Assembly: GCA_030623425.1 (NCBI GenBank) | Contig: JAUXMA010000057.1 | Coordinates: 1-8,348, forward strand | DNA length: 8,348 bases | Direction of reading: 5' to 3' | Origin: Rhodospirillaceae bacterium | GTDB taxonomy: Bacteria > Pseudomonadota > Alphaproteobacteria > Rhodospirillales > 2-02-FULL-58-16 | In this document: piece by piece, positions 6,499 to 8,348 of the stretch | Layout of the letters: the number at the start of each line of letters is the position of its first letter | How positions within the stretch are numbered: position 1 is the first letter of the stretch | The notes under the pieces: model-generated | Databases searched by the model: none | What the model saw: the letters and a program-made list of their open reading frames with translations, nothing else | What the model was told of the DNA's origin: nothing | Position numbers and translations under genes: made by a program

Positions 6499-7899
6499 TC
6501 AGGTTAAAACGTCATCCAGGCGTCCCAGTGTTTCCTGCTGGCCCAAAACCGCCATGATTTCAAAAACGCTTGGCGAAATTGTGGCTCCCGTCAACGCCGC
6601 CCGCAGAGGTTGGGCGACGGCGCCGAGTTTGATTTCGGCCGTTTCCGCGAAGTGGCGCGTCGCCTCTTCCAAAGCCTCGGCCGTCCAACTGCCAAGCGCC
6701 GCCAATTCTCGGCGCATTCCGCGCAACACTTCCTTGCCGTTCCCGTGCACGAATTTGGCCGCCTTGTTGTTCATAGGCAATGGGCGCGCTTTAGCATAAA
6801 ATTCAGAATTATCAATAAGTTCTAGAATTGTTTTCGCACGATACTTTAGTCCCGGCATCCCTTTTAATAACCTGTTCGATGCCTCTTCGGCAAGTTTTCC
6901 GCCCAATTTTTCGGCGAGGCCGGGCAGAATCAGGCTGGTTAATTTCCGGTCGTCGGCGTTGCGCAGGTAATGGCCGTTGAGGTTGGTGAGTTTGGCGATG
7001 TCGAAGCGGGAAGGGGAACGCCCGACGCCGCCCAAGTCAAACCATCGGATGGCGTCTTCGGTGCTGATGATTTCATCGTCGCCGTGGCCCCAGCCGAGAC
7101 GGAGAAGGTAGTTGCGCATGGACTCGGGAAGAAAGCCCATTTTCCGGTAGGCGTCGATCCCCAAGGCGCCGTGCCGTTTCGACAGTTTGGCGCCGTCGGC
7201 GCCGTGGATCAGCGGGATATGGGCGAATTCGGGCGGCGGCCAACCCAGGGCCTGGAAAATCTGCATTTGGCGGAAAGCGTTGGTCAGATGGTCGTCGCCG
7301 CGGATGACATGGGTGACGCCCGAGTCGTGGTCGTCGACTACGACCGCCAGCATGTAGGTGGGAGTGCCGTCGGCGCGCAAGAGGACCATGTCGTCAAGCT
7401 CTTCGTTGGCGACCTCGACCTCGCCCTGGACCCTGTCGCGGATGATGGTTTTGCCGCTTTGCGGCGCCTTGAAGCGGATAACCGGATAGCCCCCTTCCGG
7501 CGTTTCCGCCGGATCGCGGTTCCGACAGCGGCCGTCGTAACGCAGCGGACGGCCTTGCCGGCGGGCGGTTTCGCGCATTTCCGCCAGCTCGTCGGTTGTG
7601 CAAAAGCATCGGTAGGCCTTGTCCTCGTCCAGCAGCCTTTGGGCCGCCGCCACATGGCGGTGGCGGCGGGAAAACTGGGAGACCGCCTCTCCGTCCCAGT
7701 CCAGCCCCAACCATTGGAGACCGTCATGGATGGCCTCAACGGCCCGATCCGTTGATCGCGCCCGGTCGGTGTCCTCGAGGCGGAGAAGGAACTTTCCGCC
7801 ATGATGCTTGGCGAAAAGCCAGTTGAAAAGAGCCGTGCGGGCGCCGCCGATGTGAAGGAAGCCGGTGGGCGAAGGAGCGAAACGGGTAACGACGGTCAT
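6499..7899 (-). CDS. gltX: Glutamyl-tRNA synthetase
   Basis: This class Ib synthetase charges tRNA-Glu in the cytosol; in alphaproteobacteria one GluRS often also mischarges tRNA-Gln for GatCAB to amidate. The 466-residue protein is full length. The catalytic Rossmann domain opens with [21 protein letters not shown] (3-23), where HIGG (16-19) is the HIGH motif, and KLSKR (238-242) is the KMSKS motif. [10 protein letters not shown] (40-49) and VIRGDDHL (198-205) are typical substrate-site segments. The zinc-binding loop has C98, C100 and C125 exactly as in E. coli, but the fourth ligand H127 is N127. The C-terminal helical anticodon-binding region covers about 310-466. The start is ATG 7899 (MTVVTRF), the family's normal N-terminus; the frame is open further upstream but that code is unlike GluRS. 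The ribosome-binding site is weak (AGG). A sharply AT-rich patch covers residues about 351-370. Tandem TGA stops end the gene. Confidence 0.97.
   Translation of the reverse strand: MTVVTRFAPSPTGFLHIGGARTALFNWLFAKHHGGKFLLRLEDTDRARSTDRAVEAIHDGLQWLGLDWDGEAVSQFSRRHRHVAAAQRLLDEDKAYRCFCTTDELAEMRETARRQGRPLRYDGRCRNRDPAETPEGGYPVIRFKAPQSGKTIIRDRVQGEVEVANEELDDMVLLRADGTPTYMLAVVVDDHDSGVTHVIRGDDHLTNAFRQMQIFQALGWPPPEFAHIPLIHGADGAKLSKRHGALGIDAYRKMGFLPESMRNYLLRLGWGHGDDEIISTEDAIRWFDLGGVGRSPSRFDIAKLTNLNGHYLRNADDRKLTSLILPGLAEKLGGKLAEEASNRLLKGMPGLKYRAKTILELIDNSEFYAKARPLPMNNKAAKFVHGNGKEVLRGMRRELAALGSWTAEALEEATRHFAETAEIKLGAVAQPLRAALTGATISPSVFEIMAVLGQQETLGRLDDVLT
6791..6850. other. AT-rich patch inside gltX
   Basis: Of these 60 bases only 16 are G or C (27%), in a GC-rich gene and window. 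The reading frame is intact, encoding residues about 351-370 with codons such as ATT, CTA, GAA, CTT, GAT, AAT, TCT, TTT and TAT that the rest of the gene largely avoids. The composition returns to normal within a few codons on the left and over about 60 bases on the right. Confidence 0.8.
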
Positions 7900-7999
7900 G
7901 ACCTGATCTGATAAAGTTAAGCCCAATGAAGGGCGCCGCGGCGACAGGTGCCGCAGATGTAGCATAGTCTGGTCGCGGGCGCGGGAAAAGCGTGCGGAG
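7900..7999. promoter_or_regulatory. Divergent promoter region between gltX and comEC
   Basis: This 100-base gap should hold the promoters for gltX (minus) and comEC (plus). Only the part next to gltX (about 7905-7930) is AT-rich. On the minus strand TATGCT (plus-strand about 7962-7967) could be a -10 box for gltX, but the -35 is poor. I see no convincing operator, riboswitch or T-box-like leader. Confidence 0.3.
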
Positions 8000-8348
8000 A
8001 TGACACGACCTCCTTTCCGGAACAAGCGCTTCGCCATGGGTCGTGGCGGCATTCCCCGGCTCATTGCGGCGGTGACGGAAACGCTGGTTGCCGAACGGGA
8101 GCGATGGGTGCTTTGGCTGCCGGTCGCTTTTGGCGCCGGCATCGCTGTCTATTTCGCCTTGCCGGCGGAGCCGCCGCTGTGGCTGGGAGCGGCGGCGATC
8201 ATGGCGGCGGCGGCGTGCGCCGGCCTTGGCCGGCGGCGGACGGCGTTGCTGGTGGTACTGCTGGGGATCGCCACCGGCGCCGCCGGCTTCACCGTTGCCC
8301 AATGGCGGACGGCGGCCGTCGCCGAGCCCATGCTTTCGAAACGCCTGG
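8000..8348 (+). CDS. comEC: ComEC/Rec2-type DNA-uptake channel protein, N-terminal part only
   Basis: ComEC is the inner-membrane channel that takes single-stranded DNA into the cytosol during natural transformation; many alphaproteobacteria carry it without known competence. Only the first 116 or so residues are in the window. [21 protein letters not shown], then [40 protein letters not shown] and [15 protein letters not shown] fit the N-terminal helices and DUF4131 domain of alphaproteobacterial ComEC. At least three hydrophobic segments are visible; the Competence and beta-lactamase-like domains would lie beyond the edge. The start is uncertain: ATG 8000 has GGAG directly abutting it, ATG 8036 has no ribosome-binding site, and the first clearly family-like residues begin at about 8093. 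Its divergent position next to gltX is the usual one in Rhodospirillales-like genomes, which supports the call. Confidence 0.85.
   Translation, partial: MTRPPFRNKRFAMGRGGIPRLIAAVTETLVAERERWVLWLPVAFGAGIAVYFALPAEPPLWLGAAAIMAAAACAGLGRRRTALLVVLLGIATGAAGFTVAQWRTAAVAEPMLSKRL

Noticed and set aside
7900..8142. Upstream extension of gltX to 8142
   Set aside because: The added residues are unlike GluRS and overlap the divergent comEC start; [13 protein letters not shown] at 7899 is the normal family N-terminus.
1..8348. CRISPR arrays, insertion sequences, tRNA or rRNA genes, defence systems, att sites
   Set aside because: I found no repeat-spacer pattern, terminal inverted repeats, transposase or integrase motifs, or RNA gene structure; nearly all of the sequence is covered by housekeeping genes.

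Overview
The window looks like chromosomal housekeeping DNA from a GC-rich alphaproteobacterium, probably of the Rhodospirillales type. Two things point there: the protein families themselves, including the alphaproteobacterial-style lipid A enzyme LpxI in place of LpxH, and the gene order fabZ-lpxA-lpxI-lpxB / gltA-gltX / comEC, which is familiar from that class. This assignment rests on recalled synteny and motif reading, not on a search.

Layout: (1) Positions 1 to about 199 hold a minus-strand fragment of a membrane protein resembling the N-terminal part of transglutaminase-like (TgpA/DUF3488) proteins. (2) Positions about 250-3448 hold a tightly overlapping plus-strand lipid A block: fabZ (lacking its normal N-terminal segment), lpxA, lpxI and lpxB. 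(3) A minus-strand Gfo/Idh/MocA oxidoreductase (3452-4447) ends 3 bp from the lpxB stop. (4) A divergent plus-strand glyoxalase I gene, gloA (4610-5041), ends in a probable intrinsic terminator. (5) gltA (citrate synthase) and gltX (glutamyl-tRNA synthetase) follow on the minus strand as a likely gltX-gltA pair. (6) A divergent plus-strand comEC begins at about 8000 and runs off the right edge.

Function: FabZ acts on 3-hydroxyacyl-ACP, the same pool that LpxA uses to acylate UDP-GlcNAc. LpxI makes lipid X from UDP-2,3-diacylglucosamine, and LpxB joins lipid X to UDP-2,3-diacylglucosamine to give the lipid A disaccharide. The adjacent oxidoreductase resembles the GnnA-like group often found beside lpx genes, so a role in nucleotide-sugar modification is possible but unproven. 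GloA, GltA, GltX and ComEC serve methylglyoxal detoxification, the TCA cycle, translation and DNA uptake.

I do not see a new multi-gene system, CRISPR array, insertion sequence or RNA gene. The points most worth checking are the abrupt left-hand junction (fabZ N-terminus lost, lpxD absent, unrelated antisense membrane-protein code in its place), the sharp AT-rich patch inside gltX, and the oxidoreductase beside lpxB.
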